Positions 23,843-31,467 of a stretch of DNA of 32,466 bases are shown in pieces. Position numbers and translations under genes: made by a program. The stretch's first letter is position 1. Each line of letters starts with the position of its first letter. The notes below the pieces were generated by a model. It worked only from the letters and a program-made list of their open reading frames with translations, was not told where the DNA came from and did not search any database. Source of the stretch: an uncultured Lachnospiraceae bacterium (GTDB lineage Bacteria; Bacillota; Clostridia; Lachnospirales; Lachnospiraceae); the NCBI GenBank assembly GCA_944383965.1, contig CALWRQ010000020.1, positions 1 through 32,466 on the forward strand, read 5' to 3'.

Positions 23843-25120
23843 ATGGAAGATACAAGGGATTATCTGCTGCGGATCCCGGAATTTGCCAGGGAAAAGCACA
23901 GCCTGAGCGAAGCTGAGGAATTTTTAAGAGACCTGGGGTGCTCCTTTCCGGGAAAAGTGATTCATGTGGCGGGAACCAATGGAAAAGGTTCGGTCTGCGC
24001 GTTTCTTTCCTCCATTCTGACGGCATCGGGATACCATGTGGGAACATTTACGTCCCCTCATCTGACAGACATCCGGGAGAGAATCTGTCTGGACGGGGAA
24101 CCGATAGAAGAAAAGACATTCCAGGACAGCTTCAAACGGGTGAGAGCAGTCTGGGAAAAATGGAAAGGCAAAGGAAGGAGTCATCCTACCTTTTTCGAAT
24201 ATCTGTTTTATATGGCTGCAGTCTGCTTTGACCGGAAACAGCCGGACTTCGTGATTCTGGAAGCCGGTATGGGAGGCAGAAGGGATGTGACGAATGTCTG
24301 CCGTCCGTCTGTCTGCGTGATCACGTCGATCAGTCTGGACCATATGGCTTATCTTGGCGATACGGTGGAGGAGATTGCCGGAGAGAAGGCCGGCATCATC
24401 AAGGCCGGAGTACCGGTAGTGTTTGACGGAAATGACCGGACGGCTGCGGCTGTGATCAGAAAAGCAGCGGGAGAAATGAAAGCGGACTGTACGGACGTGA
24501 GAGATCTGGGGCTTTCCGTGAAATGGAAGGGGGCTTTCCCGGAAATCTCCATGGATTTTTGCGGCAGCCGTATGACAGCCCTGCTTCCGTTTCCTGCCGG
24601 TTATCAGGTGTGGAACGGGGCGGCGGCAGTAAAAGCAGCGGAACTTCTGGGAGGAGAGATCCGGGCGCAGTCTGTGTCCGAGGGCCTTTCCCGCGCCCGT
24701 CACGCCGGGCGTATGGAAGAAGTGCGTCCGGGATTCTATCTGGACGGAGCGCACAACCGGGACGGGATCAGAGCCTTCTGCCAGGCGGCATCCAGGATTG
24801 CGTCCTGTTCAGGGAAAAAGGTCCGGCTGCTGTTTTCTGCCGTTTCGGATAAGGAATACGGAAGAATGGCGGAGGAGATTCTGGAAGAACTGAAGCCGGA
24901 AGAGATCTTTCTGGCGCATATGGAATCAGACCGTGGACTTTCAGCGGCGGAACTGACCGGTGCATTCAAAGGAGCATCCTGTCCGGTTCGCTGCTTCTCC
25001 GCGGTGAGAGAGGCTCTTGCCTGTGCCCTGACATCCAGGGGAGAGGGCCTTCTGTTTGCAGCCGGATCCCTTTACTTTGTAGGGGAGCTGAAGGAATGTC
25101 TCAAGGAGGAAAGAATATGA
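23843..25120 (+). CDS. folC: Folylpolyglutamate synthase / dihydrofolate synthase
   Basis: 425 residues. It adds glutamate to folates (and possibly to dihydropteroate) with ATP, keeping folates in the cell. The Mur-ligase-like P-loop HVAGTNGKGS (41-50), FTSPHL (54-59 region), the ILEAGMGGRRDVTN carbamyl/Mg site and LDGAHN in the C-terminal domain are all clear. AGAGGAG precedes the ATG. Its stop overlaps the start of a 45-codon gene (ATGA). Whether it has both activities cannot be told from sequence. Confidence 0.95.
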   Translation: MEDTRDYLLRIPEFAREKHSLSEAEEFLRDLGCSFPGKVIHVAGTNGKGSVCAFLSSILTASGYHVGTFTSPHLTDIRERICLDGEPIEEKTFQDSFKRVRAVWEKWKGKGRSHPTFFEYLFYMAAVCFDRKQPDFVILEAGMGGRRDVTNVCRPSVCVITSISLDHMAYLGDTVEEIAGEKAGIIKAGVPVVFDGNDRTAAAVIRKAAGEMKADCTDVRDLGLSVKWKGAFPEISMDFCGSRMTALLPFPAGYQVWNGAAAVKAAELLGGEIRAQSVSEGLSRARHAGRMEEVRPGFYLDGAHNRDGIRAFCQAASRIASCSGKKVRLLFSAVSDKEYGRMAEEILEELKPEEIFLAHMESDRGLSAAELTGAFKGASCPVRCFSAVREALACALTSRGEGLLFAAGSLYFVGELKECLKEERI

Positions 25121-25254
25121 TAAATTTCGATGAGGAGATCAAGCGCTTCAAGCCCAGCCTGGATGTGGAGCAGGTAGAAGACGCCATTGTAAAAAGTGAC
25201 CTGACGGATATGACGGACCTGATGATGGAACTGATGAAAGAAAAGCAGAGATAG
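25117..25254 (+). CDS. Small acidic protein of unknown function
   Basis: 45 codons, beginning MINFDEEIKRFKPSLDVEQV and ending MKEKQR. The ATG overlaps the folC stop (ATGA) and has a near-perfect AAGGAGG 7 nt upstream, which strongly supports translation. It is acidic in the middle, predicted helical, with a Met-rich MTDLMMELM segment and no membrane span. It lies 9 nt before the TPR gene. Function is not recognised; a small partner or adaptor of the TPR protein is only a guess. Confidence 0.75.
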   Translation: MINFDEEIKRFKPSLDVEQVEDAIVKSDLTDMTDLMMELMKEKQR

Positions 25255-25263
25255 GCGGTATCT

Positions 25264-26568
25264 ATGGATTATGTAAGAAGAAACCAGCAGATTGCCAACA
25301 GCTATTATAATCTGGGACTGGAAAAGGCTCAGATCCGCGATCTGTCCGGGGCGGCGGAGTGCCTGAAAAAAAGCCTCCATTTTTATAAGTACCAGACGGA
25401 TGCCAGAAATCTGCTGGGGCTGATCTATTATGAAATGGGAGAGGTGGCGGACGCAATTGTCCAGTGGGTCATCAGCCTGAATCTTCAGCCGGAAAATAAC
25501 CGCTGTGATTATTATCTGGATGAGATCCAGAGAAAACCCGGGCGGCTGGAAGTGGCCAGCCAGAATGTGAAAAAATTCAATCAGGCCCTGCTCTATGCAC
25601 AGACTCAGGCCTATGATCTGGCCATTCTGCAGCTTGCTGCAGCAGTGGAGGAAAATGACCATTATGTCAAGGCCCAGCTGCTTCTGGCGCTCCTGTATCT
25701 TTCACAGGAAAACTATACCAGAGCAGGAAAGGCGCTTCACAAAGTCCTTCAGATCGACCGGAGTAACCGGAAGGCTCTGTGGTATATGTCTATTGTAAAG
25801 GAAAATACGGGCCGGGCCGAGATCGAGAGGCAGAAACTGGACAATGCCTTTTCTCACAGCAGACTGGAGGACGATGACATTATTCTGCCTCCTACTTACA
25901 AGGAAAGCACCGGAGGGCAGATGGTGCTCCATATGTTTATCGGCGTGATCCTGGGCATTGCCGCATTCACCACTCTGGTCATGCCTTCCATTGAGGAAAA
26001 GCTGAATAATGAGCACAATCAGGAGATCATAGAGTACAGTGAACAGCTCAGCCAGAGCAATATACAGATCGATCAGCTGGAATCCCAGCTGAAAGAGGCA
26101 GAAGGAGCCAAGGAAAATGCGGAGGCATCTCTGGATTCCGTAGTAAGCGACAGCAACGGAACCATTAATCAGTATGCATCTCTTGCGAGGATTCTTCAGG
26201 CTTATCGGGACGATGATTTTCAGACGGCGGCCCGCATTTACGCCAGCTGGAATCCTGCGCTGATCACAGCGGCAGATCTCCAGCCGATCATTGAACAGAT
26301 TCATGCCGATATGGCGGAAAACGGCTGGCAGGTACTGGATGAGCTGGGAGACGCAGCGGTGGGATCCGGAGATTATGCCGGAGCATTGACCTATTATGAT
26401 GCCAGTCTGCGTCTGAACGGAGACAATCCCGGCGTACTTTATGACAAGGCGCTGGCGATGAAATCGCAGGGACAGGAAAAGGAGGCGGATGATCTGTTCG
26501 GCCAGATCATTGAAAGCTATCCGGATACGGATTACGCATCCATGTCCAGGGAACAGAGAGGATACTGA
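25264..26568 (+). CDS. Membrane-anchored tetratricopeptide-repeat protein
   Basis: 434 residues. N-terminal cytoplasmic TPR-like helices (about 9-190: ANSYYNLGLEKAQIRDLSGA, ARNLLGLIYYEMGEVADAI, AQLLLALLYLSQENYTRAG), one membrane span (about 220-241), a coiled coil (about 242-292, Glu/Gln-rich) and further TPR helices (about 330-430: GSGDYAGALTYYDASLRLNG) outside the membrane by topology. Such proteins are scaffolds. It is the third gene of the folC run. No enzymatic motif is seen and its partner is unknown. The start follows a weak AGGCGG site. Confidence 0.85.
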   Translation: MDYVRRNQQIANSYYNLGLEKAQIRDLSGAAECLKKSLHFYKYQTDARNLLGLIYYEMGEVADAIVQWVISLNLQPENNRCDYYLDEIQRKPGRLEVASQNVKKFNQALLYAQTQAYDLAILQLAAAVEENDHYVKAQLLLALLYLSQENYTRAGKALHKVLQIDRSNRKALWYMSIVKENTGRAEIERQKLDNAFSHSRLEDDDIILPPTYKESTGGQMVLHMFIGVILGIAAFTTLVMPSIEEKLNNEHNQEIIEYSEQLSQSNIQIDQLESQLKEAEGAKENAEASLDSVVSDSNGTINQYASLARILQAYRDDDFQTAARIYASWNPALITAADLQPIIEQIHADMAENGWQVLDELGDAAVGSGDYAGALTYYDASLRLNGDNPGVLYDKALAMKSQGQEKEADDLFGQIIESYPDTDYASMSREQRGY

Positions 26569-26631
26569 CAGCAGATACGGGAAAATACAGAAAGAAAAGG
26601 ACCGGCTCAGGCCGGCCGGGAAGAACAAAAG

Positions 26632-26663
26632 AGGTATGGACCACAGGGTCCGTGCCTTTTTTT
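26632..26663 (+). terminator. Intrinsic terminator after the TPR gene
   Basis: AGGTATGGACC (26632-26642) pairs fully with GGTCCGTGCCT (26647-26657) including two G-T pairs, a 4-nt loop and a T-run to 26663. It separates the folC run from the sporulation genes. Confidence 0.9.
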
Positions 26664-26671
26664 GCTGTAAT

Positions 26672-26688
26672 AAGCATGTTCCATGCTT
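26672..26688. promoter_or_regulatory. Palindrome in the spoIIAA leader
   Basis: AAGCATG (26672-26678), TTC, CATGCTT (26682-26688): perfect 7-bp arms. It lies 8 nt beyond the upstream terminator and 43 nt before the spoIIAA ATG. No Spo0A box (TGTCGAA) or clear sigma-H promoter was found in this 68-nt gap. It could be an operator or a hairpin. Confidence 0.45.
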
Positions 26689-26731
26689 TGCAGCGGGGAG
26701 AACCGAGCAAGACGGAAAGGAGACTGCCATT

Positions 26732-27073
26732 ATGACCAGGGAAACCTTTACTTATGAGGCCATGGGCCAGATACTGATTATCCACCTTCCTAAGGAACTG
26801 GATCATCACAACTGCAGGAATCTGCGGTATGAGACGGATCTGCTGCTGTCGGAGAACTACATAAACAAGATCATCTTTGATTTTTCCAGAACGGAATTCA
26901 TGGATTCCTCAGGAATCGGGGTACTGCTGAACCGATATAAGCAGATGGCCGGAAGCGGAGGCAGAGTGGTGATCTGCGGAGCGGGAAATCAGGTGCGGCG
27001 GATTCTGTCCATGGGAGGAATCTACCGGCTGATGAAAAATTTTGATACAAAAGAGGCCGCCATAGCGGACTAG
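26732..27073 (+). CDS. spoIIAA: Anti-sigma-F factor antagonist SpoIIAA
   Basis: 113 residues from the ATG at 26732 (AAAGGAG upstream); an open frame extends to 26489 but crosses a terminator and is not needed. STAS domain with the conserved FMDSSGIGVLLNRYKQM: Ser60 (second Ser of DSSG) is the phosphorylation site used by SpoIIAB. When dephosphorylated in the forespore it releases sigma-F. It is followed by spoIIAB and sigF, the universal endospore-former order. Confidence 0.97.
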   Translation: MTRETFTYEAMGQILIIHLPKELDHHNCRNLRYETDLLLSENYINKIIFDFSRTEFMDSSGIGVLLNRYKQMAGSGGRVVICGAGNQVRRILSMGGIYRLMKNFDTKEAAIAD

Positions 27074-27088
27074 AAAGGAGGATGCAGA

Positions 27089-27520
27089 TTGGAAGAGGGC
27101 AGAAGAGAGGAAATGAGGCTGGAGATGGAAAGCCGCTCAGAAAATGAAGAGTTTGCCAGGGTGGTGGTGGCAGTGTTTTTAAGCCGTCTGGATCCCACTC
27201 TGGAGGAAATGGATGATGTGAAGACAGCTGTGTCCGAGGCAGTGACCAATGCGGTGCTTCATGGCTACGGCGGAGGGAAAGGGACGATTTTCATAAAAGC
27301 GGCTGTGGAAGGAAAGGATTTTTCTGTAGAGATCCGGGATCAGGGAGTGGGAATCCGGGATGTGGAAAAGGCAATGGAGCCCATGTATACCACAGATCTT
27401 ACAGGAGAGCGTTCCGGGATGGGATTTTCTTTCATGGAGGCCTTTATGGATCAGGTGGAGGTGATCTCTTCTCCCGGACAGGGGACCGTGGTCCGGATGA
27501 AGAAGCGGATCGGAGCGTGA
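27089..27520 (+). CDS. spoIIAB: Anti-sigma-F factor and kinase SpoIIAB
   Basis: 143 residues from a TTG start at 27089, 7 nt after AAGGAGG; the next in-frame ATG (27113) has no such site, and Bacillus SpoIIAB also begins a few residues before that point. GHKL kinase: N box SEAVTNAVLHGY (49-60), G1 DQGVGI (84-89), G2 ERSGMGFSFM (107-116). It holds sigma-F inactive and phosphorylates SpoIIAA. It lies 15 nt from spoIIAA and 4 nt from sigF, so co-translated. Confidence 0.96.
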   Translation: MEEGRREEMRLEMESRSENEEFARVVVAVFLSRLDPTLEEMDDVKTAVSEAVTNAVLHGYGGGKGTIFIKAAVEGKDFSVEIRDQGVGIRDVEKAMEPMYTTDLTGERSGMGFSFMEAFMDQVEVISSPGQGTVVRMKKRIGA

Positions 27521-27524
27521 CCCT

Positions 27525-28238
27525 ATGGATGAGACCATGAGATTGATTCAAATGGCTCACGAAGGGGATAAAGCGGCCAGAGATCGTCTGGTCGAAGAAA
27601 ACATCGGTCTGATCTGGAGCATTGTGAGAAGGTTCTGCGGAAGGGGACATGAGCCGGAGGATCTGTTTCAGATCGGCAGCATTGGTCTGATCAAGGCCAT
27701 CGATAAATTTGACCTGTCCTATGAGGTCCGGTTTTCCACCTATGCAGTGCCTATGATTACCGGAGAAATCAAACGTTTTCTCAGGGATGACGGGATGATC
27801 AAGGTGAGCCGGTCCGTGAAGGAACTGGGGGTGAAAGCAGGGGCGGCCAGGGAAAGTCTGTCCAGCTCTCTGGGAAGAGAACCCACGATTGAAGAAATCG
27901 CCGGAGAGCTGAAGGTGAGCCGTGAGGAAGTGGCTGCTTCGCTGGAAGCAGGGGCGGAAGTGGAGTCCCTTTACAGAACGGTAAACAGAAATGACGGACA
28001 GGATCTGTGCCTGATGGACAGGCTGGAGGAGAAGGAGGACGAGGAAGAAAAGCTGGTCAACCGTATGGTACTGAAGGAGCTTCTGATGGAGCTGGAACCG
28101 AAGGAGAGAGAGATCATTGTGCGGAGATATTTCTGCAATCAGACCCAGAGCGTCATTGCGGCAGATCTGGAAATTTCCCAGGTTCAGGTATCCAGACTTG
28201 AAAAAAAGATCCTGAAGCAGATGCGGGAAAAACTGTAA
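27525..28238 (+). CDS. sigF: RNA polymerase sigma-F factor
   Basis: 237 residues, normal for sigma-F. Region 2 includes NIGLIWSIVRRF and DLFQIGSIGLIKAIDKFD, then RFSTYAVPMITGEIKRFLRDDG (2.3-2.4). Region 3 follows, and region 4 has the HTH QSVIAADLEISQVQVSRLEKKI. It is the first forespore-specific sigma factor and turns on sigG and other early forespore genes. The start ATG is 4 nt after the spoIIAB stop, with GGAGCG upstream. Immediately downstream is a promoter fitting the sigma-F/G class. Confidence 0.97.
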   Translation: MDETMRLIQMAHEGDKAARDRLVEENIGLIWSIVRRFCGRGHEPEDLFQIGSIGLIKAIDKFDLSYEVRFSTYAVPMITGEIKRFLRDDGMIKVSRSVKELGVKAGAARESLSSSLGREPTIEEIAGELKVSREEVAASLEAGAEVESLYRTVNRNDGQDLCLMDRLEEKEDEEEKLVNRMVLKELLMELEPKEREIIVRRYFCNQTQSVIAADLEISQVQVSRLEKKILKQMREKL

Positions 28239-28263
28239 AATGAAACCGGAAGACATTTTCCGG

Positions 28264-28292
28264 GTATAAAGCGGCGATCCCAAAGCATACTA
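28264..28292 (+). promoter_or_regulatory. Sigma-F/sigma-G-type forespore promoter of the spoVA operon
   Basis: GTATA (28264-28268), 17-bp spacer, CATACTA (28286-28292). This fits the sigma-F/G consensus (GYATA or GMATR, 16-18 bp, CATWMTA). It lies 26 bp after sigF and 23 bp before the first ATG. spoVA is a sigma-G operon in Bacillus, so context agrees. Confidence 0.87.
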
Positions 28293-28315
28293 CTCACAGA
28301 AAGGAAGTGAGATGG

Positions 28316-28471
28316 ATGGAAACCTGGAGACTGAAGGTAGGGATTGCCGCTCTTTTTGCCTGCCTGATTCTGACGGCAGCCGTGCTCTGCTGCTGCCTGT
28401 TCGGCTTTTCCGGAGGGACAGAAGAGATGGAAGGAACGTTTGTGGAAGCAGCGGAGGTGATGAAAGGGTGA
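28316..28471 (+). CDS. Small membrane protein opening the spoVA operon
   Basis: 51 codons, begins METWRLKVGIAALF and ends AEVMKG. Residues about 7-31 form one hydrophobic span with a CCC run; the C-terminal 20 residues are acidic. It directly follows the forespore promoter. AAGGAAGTGAG is upstream (AGGA about 10 nt away). The last bases overlap the spoVAA start as GTGA, the usual mark of coupled genes. I do not recognise it as a named SpoVA protein. The competing reading, an ATG at 28312 fused to spoVAA, would give an Arg/Cys-rich leader unlike the family. Confidence 0.65.
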   Translation: METWRLKVGIAALFACLILTAAVLCCCLFGFSGGTEEMEGTFVEAAEVMKG

Positions 28472-29097
28472 GCCGGACCGAGGTGTACTTAAATATGAAG
28501 GAGATCACGGAGGTCCATAATAAAAAGGTACAGCTGAAGGATGTGGCGGAATTGTGGTGTCCGGACCCGGCTCTGGAAGCACGGCTGAAGGCCCTGACGG
28601 TGAAAATCATCCGGGAAGACCGAAACCGCAGGTACGTGGAGAGCATTCTGGACGTGCTTGGGCTGATCCGGAGCGCAGCTCCGGCCGCTCAGGTTATCAG
28701 CGTGGGAAAAACAGAATATATCATTGATTATCATAAACCCCAAAAGCCGCTTTATGCATGGGAATGGCTGAAAACCATTTTTGTCTGCTTCATATGTTTT
28801 TTCGGGGCTGCCTTTGCCATTATGACATTTAATAACGATGTGGATGTGACAAAGGTATTTCAGGAGATCTACTTTATGATTACAGGAAGTCAGTCTGACG
28901 GTTTCACTGCTCTGGAAGTATCCTATTCCGTCGGGCTTGCAGTGGGAATCACCGTTTTCTTCAATCATTTCTCACGGTGGAAGATCAATACGGATCCCAC
29001 TCCGCTTGAGGTGGAAATGCGTCTTTATGAAGAAAACATCAGCAAAACGGTCATTCAGAACGAAGGCAGAAAGGAGCAGGAGACAGATGTTTCTTGA
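28468..29097 (+). CDS. spoVAA: Stage V sporulation protein AA
   Basis: 209 residues from a GTG at 28468, with GGAGGTGA 7 nt upstream; this length fits Bacillus SpoVAA (about 206). The N-terminal half is a soluble beta/alpha domain (EVYLNMKEITEVHNKKV, then a LWCPDPALE segment). Two membrane spans follow (about 110-130 and 155-175). SpoVA proteins move Ca-dipicolinate across the inner forespore membrane; AA is an accessory subunit found in only part of the spore formers. The ending overlaps spoVAB by 11 nt. Confidence 0.85.
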   Translation: MSRTEVYLNMKEITEVHNKKVQLKDVAELWCPDPALEARLKALTVKIIREDRNRRYVESILDVLGLIRSAAPAAQVISVGKTEYIIDYHKPQKPLYAWEWLKTIFVCFICFFGAAFAIMTFNNDVDVTKVFQEIYFMITGSQSDGFTALEVSYSVGLAVGITVFFNHFSRWKINTDPTPLEVEMRLYEENISKTVIQNEGRKEQETDVS

Positions 29098-29518
29098 GAC
29101 GGCACTGCTGGTATTGATCGGTGCTTCGGCCGGAGGGATCATTGCGGCCGGAGTATTCGCTTTTCTGGCAATCATCGGGGTTTTTCCACGGCTGATGGGA
29201 AAAACGGGGACGAAAACCCATATTGTCCTGTATGAGACCATACTGATTCTGGGAGGTGTTCTGGGAAACTGGGGAGACCTCTGGCCCGTCCCGCTGGGAC
29301 CAGGCCCTCTTTCATCTGTGATTCTGGGGATCTGCGGCCTGTCTGTGGGAATCTTCGTTGGATGTCTGGTCATGTCTCTGGCAGAAACTCTGAAGGCCCT
29401 TCCCACTGTCAGCCGGAGAATTCATTTATCCGTAGGACTGCAGTATGTGATCCTGTCCATTGCGGCGGGAAAGCTGTCGGGTTCGCTGATCTATTTTATG
29501 AAGGGCTTCGGGGTTTAG
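29087..29518 (+). CDS. spoVAB: Stage V sporulation protein AB
   Basis: 143 residues, almost wholly membrane-embedded with about four spans (for example LLVLIGASAGGIIAAGVFAF and a central GGVLGNWGDLWP turn). The ATG at 29087, preceded by AGGAGCAGGAG, gives the family length; an open frame to 28937 lies inside spoVAA. Part of the dipicolinate channel operon, accessory together with AA. The assignment uses sequence character plus its exact place between AA and AC. Confidence 0.87.
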   Translation: MFLETALLVLIGASAGGIIAAGVFAFLAIIGVFPRLMGKTGTKTHIVLYETILILGGVLGNWGDLWPVPLGPGPLSSVILGICGLSVGIFVGCLVMSLAETLKALPTVSRRIHLSVGLQYVILSIAAGKLSGSLIYFMKGFGV

Positions 29519-29530
29519 GAAAGGAGAACC

Positions 29531-29986
29531 ATGGAAGTTGATAAAAAAATGTATGAAAGCTATATCAAGGAAATTACACCGGTTCACAGCAGGCGGAAAA
29601 ATCTGATTCAGGCTTTTCTGGCGGGAGGCACCATCTGTACTCTGGGACAGATAGTGATCAATTTTCTCATATCCGCAGGAATGGAGCAGGAGGATGCCAT
29701 GGCATGGAACCAGCTGTTTCTCATTGCTCTGAGCATTCTTCTCACCGGTCTGAACATCTATCCCAGGCTGGTAAAATTTGCCGGAGCCGGAGCTCTGGTC
29801 CCGATTACCGGATTTGCCAATTCCGTAGCGGCTCCCATGATGGAATTCAAGGTAGAAGGGCAGGTATTCGGAGTGGGATGCAAGGCGTTTACCATTGCCG
29901 GTCCGGTGATCCTCTACGGAATTTTCAGTACCTGGGTTCTTGGTGTGATCTATTATGTTCTGAACCTGTGGAGCGTGGGATGGTAG
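29531..29986 (+). CDS. spoVAC: Stage V sporulation protein AC
   Basis: 151 residues. Starts with a short cytoplasmic YIKEITPVHSRRKN segment and continues with four spans, including AFLAGGTICTLGQIV, LTGLNIYPRLVKFAGAGALV and the conserved PITGFANSVAAPMMEFK. SpoVAC is thought to form the mechanosensitive membrane channel for dipicolinate release and uptake. AAAGGAG is upstream, 12 nt after spoVAB. Confidence 0.96.
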   Translation: MEVDKKMYESYIKEITPVHSRRKNLIQAFLAGGTICTLGQIVINFLISAGMEQEDAMAWNQLFLIALSILLTGLNIYPRLVKFAGAGALVPITGFANSVAAPMMEFKVEGQVFGVGCKAFTIAGPVILYGIFSTWVLGVIYYVLNLWSVGW

Positions 29987-30001
29987 AGAGGAGGCGGAAG
30001 A

Positions 30002-31063
30002 ATGAGAAAAGGCAGATCCAGCCTGGAGTTTGAACGGACTCCGGTGATTGAATCCGCTGCATCCGTAGTAGGGAAGAAGGAAGGAGACGGGCCGTTCGGC
30101 AGCCTGTTTGACCAGGTGGAGCAGGATGCCATGGCAGGGAAACCGACCTGGGAAGAGGCGGAAAGCTTCATGCAGAAGGAAGCCTGCCGCATTGCCCTGG
30201 AAAAAGGAGGCCTGGAGAAAGAGGAAATCCGTTATCTGTTTGCGGGAGATCTTCTCGGACAGCTGATCGCCACATCGTTCGGCGTAAAGGAACTGGAAAT
30301 TCCCATGTTCGGGCTGTACGGAGCCTGTTCGACCATAGGAGAGGCGCTGTCACTGGGAGCAATGACGGTAGCGGCCGGGTATGGGGAACGGGTTCTGGCA
30401 GTGGCGTCCAGCCATTTTGCCACAGCGGAAAAACAGTTTCGCTTTCCGCTGGGCTATGGAAATCAGAGACCCTATTCCGCCACCTGGACGGTCACGGGAA
30501 GCGGAGCGTTCGTACTGTCTGACCGGGATAAAGTCAGAGATACGGAGACAGGAAAAGGACTGGCCGTGATCACCGGAATCACTACGGGGAAGATCGAAGA
30601 TATGGGGATCAGAGATTCCATGAATATGGGAGCGGCTATGGCTCCGGCTGCCTACAGCGTGATCCTGAGAAATCTGATGGATTTTGAGAGAGAAGAAACC
30701 GATTATGACAGGATCATTACAGGAGATCTGGGAGTTGTGGGAAGAACGGTTCTGCTGGATTTTATGAAAGCAGGAGGACGGGATCTGTCAGAGGTGCACA
30801 TGGACTGCGGTGTGGAAATTTATAACAGGCAGGAACAGGATACCCATTCGGGCGGGAGCGGATGCGGCTGCGCAGCAGTCACTCTGGCAGCATTCATCCT
30901 GGAAAAGATACGGACCGGTGAGTGGAAACGGGTGCTCTTTGTGCCGACCGGCGCTCTTCTTTCCACAGTGAGCTTCAATGAGGGGCAGACGATCCCGGGA
31001 ATTGCACACGGAGTAGTGATTGAGCACAGAAAACCGGAGAGGAGCATAGGATGGATTATATAA
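30002..31063 (+). CDS. spoVAD: Stage V sporulation protein AD
   Basis: 353 residues with a thiolase-like fold. It binds dipicolinic acid on the outer face of the inner membrane. Conserved stretches: TPVIESAASVVGKKEGDGP, FGLYGACSTIGEAL (with the Cys of the thiolase-like pocket), SHFATAEKQFRFPLGYGNQRP, HSGGSGCGCAAV and LFVPTGALLSTVSFNEG. GAGGAGG precedes the ATG. The last 13 nt overlap spoVAE. Confidence 0.97.
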   Translation: MRKGRSSLEFERTPVIESAASVVGKKEGDGPFGSLFDQVEQDAMAGKPTWEEAESFMQKEACRIALEKGGLEKEEIRYLFAGDLLGQLIATSFGVKELEIPMFGLYGACSTIGEALSLGAMTVAAGYGERVLAVASSHFATAEKQFRFPLGYGNQRPYSATWTVTGSGAFVLSDRDKVRDTETGKGLAVITGITTGKIEDMGIRDSMNMGAAMAPAAYSVILRNLMDFEREETDYDRIITGDLGVVGRTVLLDFMKAGGRDLSEVHMDCGVEIYNRQEQDTHSGGSGCGCAAVTLAAFILEKIRTGEWKRVLFVPTGALLSTVSFNEGQTIPGIAHGVVIEHRKPERSIGWII

Positions 31064-31407
31064 AAGCATTCCTGACAGGAGGCCTGATCTGTCTGCTGGC
31101 TCAGGCCGTTATGGATAATACAAAGCTGATGCCCGGGCGGGTCATGGTGGGATTGGTGGTATCGGGAGGAATCCTGGGATTCCTGGGACTTTATGAGCCG
31201 TTTCTGGAATGGGCCGGCGCAGGAGCGGGAGTTCCTCTCCTGGGATTTGGAAATACTCTGTGGAAGGGAGTAAAAGAGGGAATTCAGGAAGAGGGGATTC
31301 TGGGACTTTTCAAGGGAGGCTTTACCGCCGCGGCCGGAGGAATCTGCGGAGCCCTGGTACTGGCCTATCTGGCATCCCTGATCTTCAAACCGAAAATGAA
31401 AGAATAA
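31051..31407 (+). CDS. spoVAE: Stage V sporulation protein AE (AEB type)
   Basis: 118 residues, about four membrane spans. Opens DYIKAFLTGGLICLLAQ; GAGAGVPLLGFGNTLWKG is the family hallmark. Works with AC and AD in dipicolinate transport. Starts inside spoVAD. The operon stops here: no spoVAEA or spoVAF follows, unlike in Bacillus, because the next gene is on the other strand. Confidence 0.95.
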   Translation: MDYIKAFLTGGLICLLAQAVMDNTKLMPGRVMVGLVVSGGILGFLGLYEPFLEWAGAGAGVPLLGFGNTLWKGVKEGIQEEGILGLFKGGFTAAAGGICGALVLAYLASLIFKPKMKE

Positions 31408-31424
31408 ATGTACAGAAACAGCAG

Positions 31425-31466
31425 AACAGGCAGGCGGAGAAAAAGGACTCTCCGGCCTGCCTGTTT
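31425..31466. terminator. Bidirectional terminator between spoVAE and the Nim-like gene
   Basis: AACAGGCAGGCGGAGA (31425-31440) pairs with the segment 31449-31465 with one bulged C around an 8-nt loop. The T-run on the plus side is short (3 T). It lies 2-40 nt from both gene ends, so it probably serves both strands. Confidence 0.75.
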
Positions 31467-31467
31467 G

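Noticed and set aside
26489..26731. N-terminal extension of spoIIAA
   Set aside because: The extension crosses the TPR gene end and a strong terminator; the ATG at 26732 has AAAGGAG and gives the normal protein length.
28312..28467. Long N-terminal form of SpoVAA from the ATG at 28312
   Set aside because: The extra 52 residues are Arg/Cys-rich and unlike SpoVAA, while the GTG at 28468 has a good site and gives the family length. It is not fully excluded, since the ATG at 28312 has reasonable spacing.
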